Assembly (NCBI RefSeq): GCF_900113315.1
Contig: NZ_FOZG01000001.1
Span: 124,001 to 188,000, forward strand
Direction: 5' to 3'
DNA from: Sphingomonas jatrophae
GTDB taxonomy: Bacteria; Pseudomonadota; Alphaproteobacteria; Sphingomonadales; Sphingomonadaceae
DNA length: 64,000 bases
The translations under genes were made by a program, and so were the position numbers. Positions 9,062 to 18,500 of this stretch are shown one piece after another. The notes beneath the pieces are model-generated. The model was not told the DNA's origin. It made no database searches and saw nothing but the letters and a program-made list of their open reading frames with translations. Within the stretch, counting starts at the first letter, position 1, and each line of letters opens with the position of its first letter.

Positions 9062-10501
9062 TTGGACGAGCCCCGCGAAATCGAACTGAAGCTGGACATT
9101 GCGGAGGCAGACCTCGCCGCCGCGCGTGACCTGTTCGGTGGAGGGGCAGACGTGGTGCGGCAGTGTTCGACCTATTATGACACACCCGACGGCGCCTTGG
9201 CTGCCGAGGGCGTGTCGCTGCGCGTGCGGGAGGCGAAGGGCCGGTTCGTCCAGACCGTGAAGACCGAGGGCGGTCGTGCCGCGGGCCTGTTCGCTCGGCC
9301 TGAGTGGGAGTGCGCGCTCGACACAGCGGACGTGCGCGTGGGCGCGGATACGCCGCTTCCCGCCTTGCTGGGCGCGGCAGTCGGAAGCATCGCGCCCCGC
9401 TTCACGGTGGAGAATGAGCGGCAGACCTGGCAGGCGGAGGTGAGCGGATCCGTTGTCGAGGTGGTGCTGGATCGGGCAACGATCATGGCGGGTCAATGCC
9501 GGCAAACCTTCGCCGAGATCGAGCTTGAGCTGAAGCAGGGCAGCGTCGATGCATTGTTCCGCATCGCACGGCGGATTGAGGCGGTGGCACCTGTCCGGAT
9601 CGGCGTGCTGAGCAAGGCGGATCGCGGCGCCCGTCTGCGGGCGGGTCCGCCCGGCGGCGTGAAGGCGGAGCCCGTCATGGTCAACAAGGACGGCACCGCA
9701 CTGGCCGCATTCCGCCGGGTCGCACAGGCATGTATGCGCCACTATCGCCTGAACGAGATGGTGCTGATCGAGCGGCGCGACGCCCATGCGCTGCATCAGG
9801 CCCGCGTCGCGCTGCGGCGGCTGCGCTCCGCCTTCACCGTGTGGAAGCGACTTCTGCCGGCCGAGGCAGCGGAGGCTCATGCAGCGGACCTGCGCTGGCT
9901 TGCCGCCGTGCTGGGCAATGCGCGCAACCTCGACGTGCTGATCGAGCGCGTCCCCACCGGTGCGCTGCGCGAGCGGATCGCTGCCGCGCGCGAAGCCTCC
10001 TATGACGAGGTTCAGGCCGTCCTCGCCTCCGGGCGGATCCGCGCGGTCATGCTCGATCTCGCCGAGTGGCTTGCAGTCGGACTGGACGGTGTGGAGGAGG
10101 GGCCACCCACTGCCGAATTTGCGGCCGAAGCGCTCTCGCGCTGGCGGCGACGGGTCAAGCGGGATGGGCGCAATCTGGCGAAGGCGGACGACGAGACGCG
10201 GCATGAGCTGCGCAAGGACGCCAAGAAGCTGCGTTACACCGCCGAATTCTTCGCCAGCCTGTTCGCTGAGGGCAAAGTGGCGAAACGGCGCAAGCGGTTC
10301 CTTGAGCGGCTGGAGGTGCTGCAGGATGAGCTCGGCGCGCTCAACGATCTCGCCACCGCCCCGGAGGTGTTCGCCGATCTTGGGCTGACCCAGACCGAGC
10401 TGGCCGACGCCTTGCCCGACGATGCCCGCAAGCCGCGCCACATCGCGCGCGCCGCCGCGGCGATGGACGACCTGATCGACACGCGCCCATTCTGGCGCTG
10501 A
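9062..10501 (+). CDS. CYTH and CHAD domain protein (inorganic triphosphatase-like)
   Basis: 479 residues from a TTG at 9062 placed 8 bases after AAGGA (9049-9053). The CYTH domain (about 4-200) opens with the ExExK metal/triphosphate-binding motif (EIELK) and keeps the alternating charged strands of the tunnel fold. The CHAD domain (about 210-470) is helical and rich in conserved His/Arg (HALHQARVALRRLRS, HELRKDAKKLRYTAEFF), a histidine-rich face known to bind polyphosphate. Likely hydrolyses inorganic triphosphate or short polyphosphates in association with polyphosphate granules. Convergent with the next gene. Confidence 0.88.
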   Translation: MDEPREIELKLDIAEADLAAARDLFGGGADVVRQCSTYYDTPDGALAAEGVSLRVREAKGRFVQTVKTEGGRAAGLFARPEWECALDTADVRVGADTPLPALLGAAVGSIAPRFTVENERQTWQAEVSGSVVEVVLDRATIMAGQCRQTFAEIELELKQGSVDALFRIARRIEAVAPVRIGVLSKADRGARLRAGPPGGVKAEPVMVNKDGTALAAFRRVAQACMRHYRLNEMVLIERRDAHALHQARVALRRLRSAFTVWKRLLPAEAAEAHAADLRWLAAVLGNARNLDVLIERVPTGALRERIAAAREASYDEVQAVLASGRIRAVMLDLAEWLAVGLDGVEEGPPTAEFAAEALSRWRRRVKRDGRNLAKADDETRHELRKDAKKLRYTAEFFASLFAEGKVAKRRKRFLERLEVLQDELGALNDLATAPEVFADLGLTQTELADALPDDARKPRHIARAAAAMDDLIDTRPFWR

Positions 10502-10508
10502 CGCGGCA

Positions 10509-11753
10509 TCAGGGGCGAGGGAGGGCCTGCAAGGCGGCGATCAGCCGGTCGACCTCCTCGGCGTCGCTGTAATGGCACAGGCCGACGCGCACGAGCCCAC
10601 CCGCATCCTCCAGCCCGAGGCGCCTCAGGGCCTCGACCGCATAGAAGTGCCCGGACCAGGCGAAAATGCCCTCGCGCGCAAGGTACGCCGCGATGTCGTC
10701 CGGGTGGTGGCTCGCCATGGTGAAGGAGAAGGTTGGCACACGTCCTTGCATCGACGGCGGACCCCACAGCTTTAGCCCTTCGATCGTCGCGAAACCTTGC
10801 AGCAGCCGCTCCCCGAGGACCTGCTCATAGGCGAGACACCCATCCATGGCGGCGACCAACCGGTCGCGGCGTGTCCCGCCCGGCGTCGGCGAGAGGGTTT
10901 CGCCCAGCCACTCGAGATAGTCGATCGTGCCCAGCACGCCCGCCTGCCCCTCGAACGAGGGGGTACCCGTCTCGAACCGGTGTGCGCCCGCGGTCCCGGC
11001 CGGGCGCACCTTATAGGCCTCCACGCGCTCCGCCACCGACCGGTCGGCCCACAGCACCCCCTGATGCGGGCCGAAGAACTTGTAGGGCGAGCAGGCAAGG
11101 AAATCGCAGCCAAGCGCGCGCACGTCCGTCGCCACATGCGGTACCGATTGAACCGCATCGACATAGATCAGCGCGTCCGATCCCGCCCGCACCATCGCCA
11201 CTGCCGCCGCGACATCGTTGAGTGTGCCGAGCATGTTGCTGGCACCACCCAGCGCCACCAGCCGGGTCTTCGGGCCAAGCAATCCGGGCAGCCTGTCGAG
11301 CCGCAGCCGGCCAGACGCCGGATCGAAGTCCAGCCAGCGGACCGTCACGCCGCGATCCCTTGCTGCCAGCAGCCAGGGCGCGACATTGGCGTCGTGATCG
11401 AGCCGGGTGAGCACAAGCTCGTCCCCCTCCTGCCATCCGCTCGCCAGCGCGCGCGACACGGCGAAGGTGAGCGAGGTCATGTTCGGGCCGAAGGCGATCT
11501 CGTCCTCCGTTCCGCCCAGCAGATCCGCCACCGCGGCGTGCGCGGCCGCGCTCAGCGCGTCCGTCTCGATCGAGGAAGCGAAGGCGCCACCGGCGTTTGC
11601 GGTGCCGCCGTGCAGATGAGCCACCATCCGCTCGATAGCCGGCCTGCAGACCTGCGTGCCGCCGGGTGCGTCGAAATAGACGCGGGCGCCGGCCGGGTGG
11701 GGAACGGACAATGCGGGAAAGTGCGCGCGCACTTGCTCGATAGGGAAGCTCAT
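10509..11753 (-). CDS. Cysteine desulfurase-like class V aminotransferase
   Basis: 414 residues, PLP-dependent fold type I. The Schiff-base lysine lies in CSPYKFFGPHQG, with the aspartate that contacts the pyridine nitrogen in YVDAVQSVPH and a conserved FDAPGGTQV N-terminal loop. It fits the cysteine-desulfurase-like subgroup that lacks clear Isc/Suf neighbours and often has no proven substrate, so I do not call it iscS or sufS. Start ATG 11751-11753 (MSFPIEQV). Divergent from the diguanylate cyclase gene with about 100 bases between them, which must hold both promoters. Confidence 0.85.
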   Translation of the reverse strand: MSFPIEQVRAHFPALSVPHPAGARVYFDAPGGTQVCRPAIERMVAHLHGGTANAGGAFASSIETDALSAAAHAAVADLLGGTEDEIAFGPNMTSLTFAVSRALASGWQEGDELVLTRLDHDANVAPWLLAARDRGVTVRWLDFDPASGRLRLDRLPGLLGPKTRLVALGGASNMLGTLNDVAAAVAMVRAGSDALIYVDAVQSVPHVATDVRALGCDFLACSPYKFFGPHQGVLWADRSVAERVEAYKVRPAGTAGAHRFETGTPSFEGQAGVLGTIDYLEWLGETLSPTPGGTRRDRLVAAMDGCLAYEQVLGERLLQGFATIEGLKLWGPPSMQGRVPTFSFTMASHHPDDIAAYLAREGIFAWSGHFYAVEALRRLGLEDAGGLVRVGLCHYSDAEEVDRLIAALQALPRP

Positions 11754-11854
11754 ACGTCGGAGTGTTGCCGCATGCGGGCGGCAAGACAAGCCGATGTGGC
11801 GGGATGCTTCACGTCGTTAACGTGGCCGTAGCGCCTCCACGCTACGCCGATCCG

Positions 11855-13678
11855 ATGCGCCTCGCGACGATCACCAACTGGGCCTATGGCGCCACTGTCC
11901 TGCTCACGCTGGCCGGTGGCGCGACCATGCTGCTGGCGGCTGACGCGCAGCGGGAGGAGCGTGCCGCGGTCGAGCAGCGCCACCGCCTCGATACGGTCAG
12001 CGCGGCGCTCGGCCGCGAGATCCTCACGGCAAGTGAGCTGGCGCGGGATTACGCGGTCGGGGGCGATCCGCAGGATCTGGCCATGTTCCGCGACGAGACG
12101 GCGCGGGCCGAACGGATCGAGCGCAACGTCGCCCACATCACCGACCTCGGCGCCACGCACGAGGAGCTGCGCGCGCTGCGCGAGGCTGTCGGCTGGAGCG
12201 AAAGGCTGTTGGTGGAGCAGCGCGAGGCGGTCGCCGCTCGTATGGCGGGCGACGGGGCAGGCGCGGTCGAGCGGCTGTTCGGCGCCCGCTACGAGCGCGC
12301 GCTGGACCGCGCCGAGCAGCTGATCGGCCAGTTCCAATATCGTCTCGACGAGCGCACCGATCTGTCCGTCAGGGAAGCGGGCCGCTGGGCGGAATATTGG
12401 CGCCGGACGGCCGAGGCGGTGCTGGCGCTCACCGGCTTGTTGTTCCTCGGCGTGCTCTACTTCGTGTTCAAGAAGCGCGTGCTGACTCCGGTGGTGCGCC
12501 TCAGCGATGTGGTGAACCGGCTGGCCGCACAGGATTATCGCGCCGAGCCGCCCGATTATGATCAGATCGACGAGATTGGCGACATGGCCCAGGCGCTTCG
12601 CGTGTTCCGCGAGACCGGGCTCGAGCGCCAGCGGCTGGAGGCGGAGCGCGATCGGGATCGCGCCATCCGCGATCTGCTGTCGCGCATGACGCAGCGGATG
12701 CAGGGCTGTGACACGCTGGACGAGCTGACCGCCGTGGTCCGCCGCTTCGCCCCCGACATCGCGCCGGAGCTGGCAGGTGAGCTGTTCCTGCGCGACGAGA
12801 CGAGCCGCGCGATGGTGTCGGCCGTCAGGTGGAACGGCCCTCGCGGCACCTCGGCGGACTTTCCGTCGCTCGCATGCTGGGCGTTGAAGCGCGGTCTGCC
12901 CCACCGGCCGGTCGGTGGCGTTATCGACATGCCCTGCGCCCACATCGTGCAGCAGGATGGTGAGGCCGTGCGCGACACCTTGTGCCTACCTCTGGTGGCA
13001 CAGCAGGAGATGCTCGGCCTGCTTTACTTCGAGCCCGCCGGAGGGGCGGCACTGTCCGAACTGAGCGCGGTCTACCTCGACATGCTGGCGGAAACGGTGG
13101 CGCTCGCCATCGCCAACCTCAGGCTGCGGGAGGCGCTTCGCGCGCAAGCGCTGATCGATCCGCTGACCGGGCTCGCCAATCGTCGCCGGCTCGAGGCCGA
13201 ACTGCGGCGCGATGGCGAGCGAGCGGCACCGCCTGAAGGGACGCTGGCGTGCCTGATGATCGATGTCGACCATTTCAAGCGGTTCAACGACGATCATGGC
13301 CACGACGCTGGCGACGCGGTGCTGATGGCCGTCGGACGCTGCCTCGCTGCCAACGCCCGCCGCAACGACCTCGCGGTGCGCTATGGCGGGGAGGAGTTCC
13401 TCATGCTGCTGCCCGGCCTTGAAGCGGCTGAGGCGGAACGCTGTGCCGAGCGGCTGCGCCGGGAAGTCGCGGCGCTGCCGCTGTCGCATGAGGGGCGGCA
13501 ACTGCCGTCGATCACGCTGTCGATCGGGGTTGCCGTGACCACCGCAGCGACAGCTTCGGAGGGATTGATCCGGCGTGCCGACGCTGCGCTGCTGCAAGCC
13601 AAGGCGGACGGGCGCAACCGTGTCAGGCTGGGGCGTAGCGACGCGGCGGATCTGACCGCGAGTGCTGCGACTGGCTGA
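11855..13678 (+). CDS. Membrane-bound diguanylate cyclase (HAMP-GAF-GGDEF)
   Basis: 607 residues. Two membrane helices (about 9-29 and 186-206) flank a helical periplasmic sensor region. A HAMP linker (about 207-260), a GAF-like domain (about 280-425) and a GGDEF domain (about 435-595) follow. The active site is GGEEF (511-515), competent for c-di-GMP synthesis, and an RxxD inhibitory site (RRND) lies five residues before it, so product inhibition is expected. I start at ATG 11855 (MRLATITNWAYG), directly before the first helix; the frame is open 31 codons upstream. The signal sensed cannot be inferred. Confidence 0.88.
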   Translation: MRLATITNWAYGATVLLTLAGGATMLLAADAQREERAAVEQRHRLDTVSAALGREILTASELARDYAVGGDPQDLAMFRDETARAERIERNVAHITDLGATHEELRALREAVGWSERLLVEQREAVAARMAGDGAGAVERLFGARYERALDRAEQLIGQFQYRLDERTDLSVREAGRWAEYWRRTAEAVLALTGLLFLGVLYFVFKKRVLTPVVRLSDVVNRLAAQDYRAEPPDYDQIDEIGDMAQALRVFRETGLERQRLEAERDRDRAIRDLLSRMTQRMQGCDTLDELTAVVRRFAPDIAPELAGELFLRDETSRAMVSAVRWNGPRGTSADFPSLACWALKRGLPHRPVGGVIDMPCAHIVQQDGEAVRDTLCLPLVAQQEMLGLLYFEPAGGAALSELSAVYLDMLAETVALAIANLRLREALRAQALIDPLTGLANRRRLEAELRRDGERAAPPEGTLACLMIDVDHFKRFNDDHGHDAGDAVLMAVGRCLAANARRNDLAVRYGGEEFLMLLPGLEAAEAERCAERLRREVAALPLSHEGRQLPSITLSIGVAVTTAATASEGLIRRADAALLQAKADGRNRVRLGRSDAADLTASAATG

Positions 13679-13745
13679 CGGGCTTCGCGGCCTCCAAGTT
13701 TTTGCTGCGTGCCTCCGCGCAGGCCGCGCCGCTAGCATTCGGGGC

Positions 13746-14441
13746 ATGAAACGAGGCCTGATCGTCCGTCACACGCCCTATGAGGGCATTGCAGGGTTCC
13801 GGCAGCCGATCGAAGCGGCCGGCTACGTGCTGGACCGGGTCGACGTATCCGACTGTGCGTTCCGCGAGACCGATTTCCTCGCGCCCGACCTGCTGCTGAT
13901 GATGGGTGGGCCAATGGGCGTCTATGAGCGGCACGCTTATCCCTGGATCGACTGTGAGGTGGACCGGCTGGCCGAACGGCTGGCGCGCGGGCTGCCGACG
14001 CTGGGCGTGTGCCTCGGCGCTCAGATGATCGCGGCGTCGCTGGGGTCGAATGTGTTCGCCGGTCCAACCAAGGAAGTCGGCTTCGCGCCGGTGATGTTGA
14101 CCGCTGCCGGACAGGCCTCGCCGCTGCGGCACATTGCGGGCGTGCCTGTGCTGCACTGGCATGGCGATACGTTCGACCTGCCGGAAGGCGTCGAATTGCT
14201 GGCCTCGACCGAGCGCTATGCACATCAGGCATTCCGCAAGGGGCCGACGCTGCTGGCGCTGCAATGCCATGCCGAAATGGGGCTCGACCCACGCTTTGAG
14301 GCGTGGCTGGCGGGCGCGGACGAATATGTTGCCGAGGGCGGCACCGATCCGGCGTCGTTGCGAGCCGCGCATGCGGCGCTGGGTGCGCAGGCGGTCGCGG
14401 CGGGGCGGCGGATGATCGTGGAGTGGCTGGCGGGGCTCTAG
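13746..14441 (+). CDS. Class I glutamine amidotransferase-like protein
   Basis: 231 residues, a stand-alone GATase1 domain. The nucleophile elbow GVCLGAQM carries the catalytic cysteine, and the catalytic histidine is in LQCHAEMG, in the place of the usual HPE. An oxyanion-type loop LLMMGGPMGVYE is also present. Such free-standing domains act as GMP synthase-like or gamma-glutamyl hydrolase-like enzymes; the substrate is unclear. Start ATG 13746 (MKRGLIVRHTPYEG). A strong terminator hairpin lies just downstream. Confidence 0.85.
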   Translation: MKRGLIVRHTPYEGIAGFRQPIEAAGYVLDRVDVSDCAFRETDFLAPDLLLMMGGPMGVYERHAYPWIDCEVDRLAERLARGLPTLGVCLGAQMIAASLGSNVFAGPTKEVGFAPVMLTAAGQASPLRHIAGVPVLHWHGDTFDLPEGVELLASTERYAHQAFRKGPTLLALQCHAEMGLDPRFEAWLAGADEYVAEGGTDPASLRAAHAALGAQAVAAGRRMIVEWLAGL

Positions 14442-14450
14442 GTAAAAGAA

Positions 14451-14478
14451 GAGCCCGCCGGATCGCTCCGGCGGGCTC
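14451..14478. terminator. Terminator hairpin between convergent genes
   Basis: Perfect 12-base inverted repeat (GAGCCCGCCGGA / TCCGGCGGGCTC) with a 4-base loop. It sits between the convergent amidotransferase and glycine-zipper genes and is preceded on the plus strand by an A-rich run, so on the minus strand it is followed by U-rich sequence (TTCTTTTACC). It probably serves mainly the minus-strand gene and may act in both directions. Confidence 0.75.
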
Positions 14479-14501
14479 GTGCGACCCGATGCGGGATCGG
14501 C

Positions 14502-14792
14502 TTAGCGGCGGTAGTTCCGCCGGCCCCGCTTATCGAGATAATAGCGGCGGCCATTGCCGTCGCGGTAGTACTTGCGGTTCTTGGAGAGCGCGGTGATCGC
14601 GGCACCGCCGGCCGCACCGATCAGCGCGCCGTCACCGGTGGAGACGCCCGGGATGATCGCGCCGCCAAGCGCGCCCGCGCCCGCGCCGATCGCGGTGCCC
14701 TTGAGGATCTGGCCAGCGCTCTGCGCATAAGCCGGCGCGCCGGCACCCAGCGAGGCGATCAGCGCAGCGCCGATGAGATGAGCCTTCTTCAT
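14502..14792 (-). CDS. Small exported glycine-zipper protein
   Basis: 96 residues with a signal peptide (MKKAHLIGAALIASLGAGAPAYAQ). A glycine-zipper hydrophobic region follows (GTAIGAGAGALGGAIIPG and GALIGAAGGAAITAL) with a very basic, Tyr-rich tail (KYYRDGNGRRYYLDKRGRRNYRR). Glycine zippers of this kind occur in outer membrane or periplasmic proteins that oligomerise in membranes. Function unknown. Start at ATG 14790-14792, the first Met of the signal peptide. Divergent from the SH3 protein gene. Confidence 0.8.
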   Translation of the reverse strand: MKKAHLIGAALIASLGAGAPAYAQSAGQILKGTAIGAGAGALGGAIIPGVSTGDGALIGAAGGAAITALSKNRKYYRDGNGRRYYLDKRGRRNYRR

Positions 14793-14948
14793 ATATCCGT
14801 CCCTTCGAAGCAGATTAGCGAGGGTTGAACGGTGGCGCCCGGAGCCGGTTCCTTTCGGAGCCGTTGTTGTTTTCGGTTCAGCTTTGCCAGCGGCGTGGCG
14901 GGCGCTAAGCAGCGCGCCCACACCGCCCAACCGAGGAGACGCCGCCGC

Positions 14949-15422
14949 ATGCGCCGCGCCATGATCGCCCTGCCGCTGCTGTTGATCGCCGCCGGCGCCG
15001 TCGCCCAGGCTCCGCGTCCGCTGCCTTACTGGGCTGCGCTGGCCGCGGGCGATGCGATGATGCGGACGGGGCCGGGCAAGGAGTATCCGGCGGTGTGGCG
15101 CTACCGCCGGGTCGGACTGCCGCTCAAGGTGGTCGCGGTGCATACCAGCTGGCGCAAGGTGCGCGAGATGGATGGTACCGAGGGCTGGATGGCATCCGTG
15201 CTGCTGACCGAGGACCGGACCGCGATGGTGACGGGCGAGGTGCGCTCGCTCAGGGCAGCGCCGGACGACGCGGCCAAGGTGCTGTGGCGGGCGGAGCCGG
15301 GCGTGGTCGGGCGGGTGAGCCAGTGCCGCAGCGGCTGGTGCCGGCTGGACGTGCGCGGGCGGGCGGGCTTCGTCGAGGCGAGCGGCCTGTGGGGCGTGGA
15401 TGCGGGCGAGACGGTGGAGTAA
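14949..15422 (+). CDS. Exported bacterial SH3-domain protein
   Basis: 157 residues with a signal peptide (MRRAMIALPLLLIAAGAVAQ). Two SH3-like repeats follow: about 35-90 (MMRTGPGKEYPAVWRYRRVGLPLKVVAVHTSWRKVRE then GTEGWMASVLL) and about 95-150 (VRSLRAAPDDAAKVLWRAEPGVVGRVSQCRSGWCRLDVRGRAGFVEASGLWG). This fold commonly binds peptidoglycan peptides. GAGGAG at 14933-14938 supports the ATG at 14949. Role probably in the cell envelope. Confidence 0.85.
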   Translation: MRRAMIALPLLLIAAGAVAQAPRPLPYWAALAAGDAMMRTGPGKEYPAVWRYRRVGLPLKVVAVHTSWRKVREMDGTEGWMASVLLTEDRTAMVTGEVRSLRAAPDDAAKVLWRAEPGVVGRVSQCRSGWCRLDVRGRAGFVEASGLWGVDAGETVE

Positions 15423-15488
15423 CCGCGGTCTTAAGTTGACGAAGTTGACACTCAGACGACCTATTCCGACATCGTTCCGGACATGAAA

Positions 15489-15521
15489 CAAAGCCCCGCC
15501 GCTCGGATGAGCGACGGGGCT
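15489..15521 (-). terminator. Rho-independent terminator for the TonB receptor gene
   Basis: On the minus strand an imperfect GC-rich stem-loop (GCCCCGTCGCTC / GAGCGGCGGGGC with a 4-base loop) is followed by TTTGTTTC, about 30 bases after the receptor stop codon. The plus-strand side ends in five Ts as well, so it may also stop transcripts from the SH3 gene. Confidence 0.8.
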
Positions 15522-15551
15522 TTTTGCTGCCCGGGAGGGCGGCGCTCCCTC

Positions 15552-18500
15552 TTAGAAGGTGAAGCGCACGCCGACGCGGATCGAGTAGAGCGACTGGTTG
15601 ACGTAGACCTGATCGGTCGGCGTCGTGAACTCGCTCGTGCCACCCAGCGGCGAATAGCGATACTGGAGGCAAGGCTGCGCCGCAGTGGTCGCAACCGCGC
15701 CGCCCGGTGCCGCGGTGCCGGCAGGCGTCGCATTGCCGGCGGTGGTCAGGCACTGCACCTGGGTAACGGCAGCGTTGTACGGGAAGACGTACTCGCGCAG
15801 CTGACCCCACTTCTTGTTGATGAAGTTGGTGAAGTTCTCGATGTCCGCGAACACCTGGAGGCGGCTGTCGCCGAGGCCCGTCGGGATTTCCTGCGCAAGG
15901 TGCAGATCGAGGCGCGTGAACCACTTGGAGTTGAAGGCGTTACGCGGCGCAACCTTGCCGCGATACTTCTTCAGCCCCGACGCATCGATGAAGTTGTTGA
16001 GCGCCGCGCCATAAGCCGCACTGCTATACTGAACCAGCGGATCGTTCGTGCCGGTCGGCACGTACATCAGGTAGCGGTTGCCCGCCGTGCCCGTGGCCGT
16101 GCTGCGGCCGGTGACGCCGAACACTGCCGAGCGGTTCGCACCGAAATCCTGGAACGTATAGCTGTATGGACGACCGATACGGGTCTCGCCGAACAGGCCG
16201 ATCGAGGTCTTGTAATCCCCGAAGAAGGCGTGATCGAAGTTCGCGCCGTACTTGAAGAAGTACTTAACCTCGTCGTTCGACGTGCCATAGGCAACGTTGT
16301 TCGGATCGACGAACGCACCGTTGGAGTAGTTGGAGCCGGCCGTCGACGAGGTCGCCGGGGCCTGATCCTTCACGTCCTGATAGGTGAAGCTGCCGTTGAT
16401 GTTCAGGCCGAAATCCCACGACTTGTCGAAGCGGGCGACCGCGACGTAGCTGCGGCCCTTCTTCGTGTTGGTCAACAGGATGTCGGTGTTGGTGTTGGTG
16501 CTGCCGGCACCGTCGATCAGGTTCTGGTAACGCTGACGGCCATCGGGCGTCAGCGCATTGGCACCCGTCAGGATCGGCTGCGAGCGGATGTCGGTGAAGT
16601 AAACCTGATTGCGGACCTTGGAGTAGAAGAAGTCCGCACCGAACGTCCAGCCATCGCCCAGCGCACCGAAGTCGAACGTATATTCGCCCGACAGCGTGGC
16701 GCGCCACTGGGATGGCAGCTTGAAGTTCGGATCGAGGGCGTTGACCGTCGAGGCCGACGACACCGAGGCATTGCGCAGCGTGTCATTGACCGCAGCGGCG
16801 ATGCTGGTGCCCGTGACGCCGTTCAGCGCCGCATTGCCGACCGCGACGTTGCTGGTGGCACCACTGTAGGTGTCAGTGCCGACCGCCGCACGGTTGATCG
16901 AGATCGAGTTGGTCAGGACGCCCGTGTTGGAGAAGCTGTTGGAGATATAGACGTCGGGCGTGCCGCCGCCGAAGATGCCGCCGCCGCCGCGGATGCTGAG
17001 CCGCGGGGTGGGGCGCCAATCGAAGCCGACGCGCGGCTGGAAGAGATCCAGGCCGGAGATGTTGGCATTGTTGCCGCCAATGCCACGCAGATCGCCATTG
17101 ACGTAGCGGGCCGGACCGTAGCGGCCGAGGAAGGCGTTGCTGAGCGCCGGCAGCGAATCCATGCTGTAGAGATCGTAGCGCATGCCGTAGCTGACGTTCA
17201 GCGTCGGGGTCAGCTTCACGCTATCCATGATGCCGAAGGTGAAGCTCATGTAGCTGAACTTCGCGGCGGCGTCGTCCGGCACCAGCGACGGGATCGCGTT
17301 GCCATAGCCGAACGTGCTGGCACGCCGGTTCTGGAAGTCGGTGATCGAGTCGAAATAATAGTTGCCGGCGCTGTTCTGCAGGAACGAGTTGAACACGTCG
17401 ACGTGCTGCACTTCCGAGAAGATGCGCAGATCGTGATCGTTCATCGTCAGGCGCGCCTGGACGACGCCGCCCCACGTCTCGGTGGTCAGCTGGTTGGTCT
17501 GGCGCGAGCTGTCCGGACCGAAGGAGACGACGGGCGCGGTGCCCTGGCCCGTCGGAATGCCGGTGTTTTCGCAACCCGTGGCCGAGCCGCCCGACACTTC
17601 GTTCAGGCAGACGCGGAACTGCGCAAAGCCGCGGCCGAGGACCGGATCCTGAATGCGCTTGTAGTTCTTGTAGAAGCCGCGCGCTTCGGTCGAGAAGGTG
17701 TCCGACCAGTCGGAGTTGAGCTGGACGACGCCGGTGTAGAGCTCGTTGCCCTGGATGTAGGCGTTGGAAGCGAGGCCGAGGCCCGGGCTGCCGGTGGTGA
17801 TCGACGAGAAGGTGTTGTTGAGCAGGTTCTGCCCATCCTTCGCGTAGGTGCCGGTGATCGACAGGCGCTGCGTATCGGACAGGTTGGCATCAAGGCGGCC
17901 GACGACGCGGTCGTCCTTGTCGCCCAGGCTGCGCAGCACGCCGCCCGTGTCATAGCCGTAGACGCTCTGCGCGATCTGCGACACGCGATCGACCTGCGCC
18001 TGGCTCAGGTTGGGGATCGCGGTGCCGGCATTGTTGTCGACGGGGCCTTCCGGGATCGGACGGCCGCCGCGCAGGCGCTCGCCCGCGATCATGAAGAACA
18101 GCTTGTCCTTGATGATCGGGCCGGACAGCTCGGCGCCGTAATTCTCGACCTTGAAGTTCGGGATGTTCGTGCGGCCGGTGGGGATGCCGGGGCCACGCTT
18201 CGTCTCGTCGCCGACGAACTCGTCGCCAGAGCGCGCATAGAAGCCGGTGCCGTGGAACTCGTTGGTGCCGGACTTCAGCAGGACGTTGATGACGCCGCCC
18301 TGGAAGTTGCCCTCGCGCACGTCATAGGGCGCGACGCGTGCCTGGAACTGACCGATAGCATCGAACGGCACGGGCGACCGGCGCGACGGCAGACCATCCG
18401 GGTTGAGGCCGAAATTGTCGGTGATCGGCACGCCGTCGACGGTGAAGCGATTGTAGCGCGCATTCTGACCGGCGAACGAAATCGCGCGGCCGCCCGTGGG

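Noticed and set aside
14949-15422. An overlapping plus-strand frame giving an alternative protein at 15095-15439
   Set aside because: The SH3-domain frame has a signal peptide, a ribosome site and two recognisable repeats; the other frame is a shadow.
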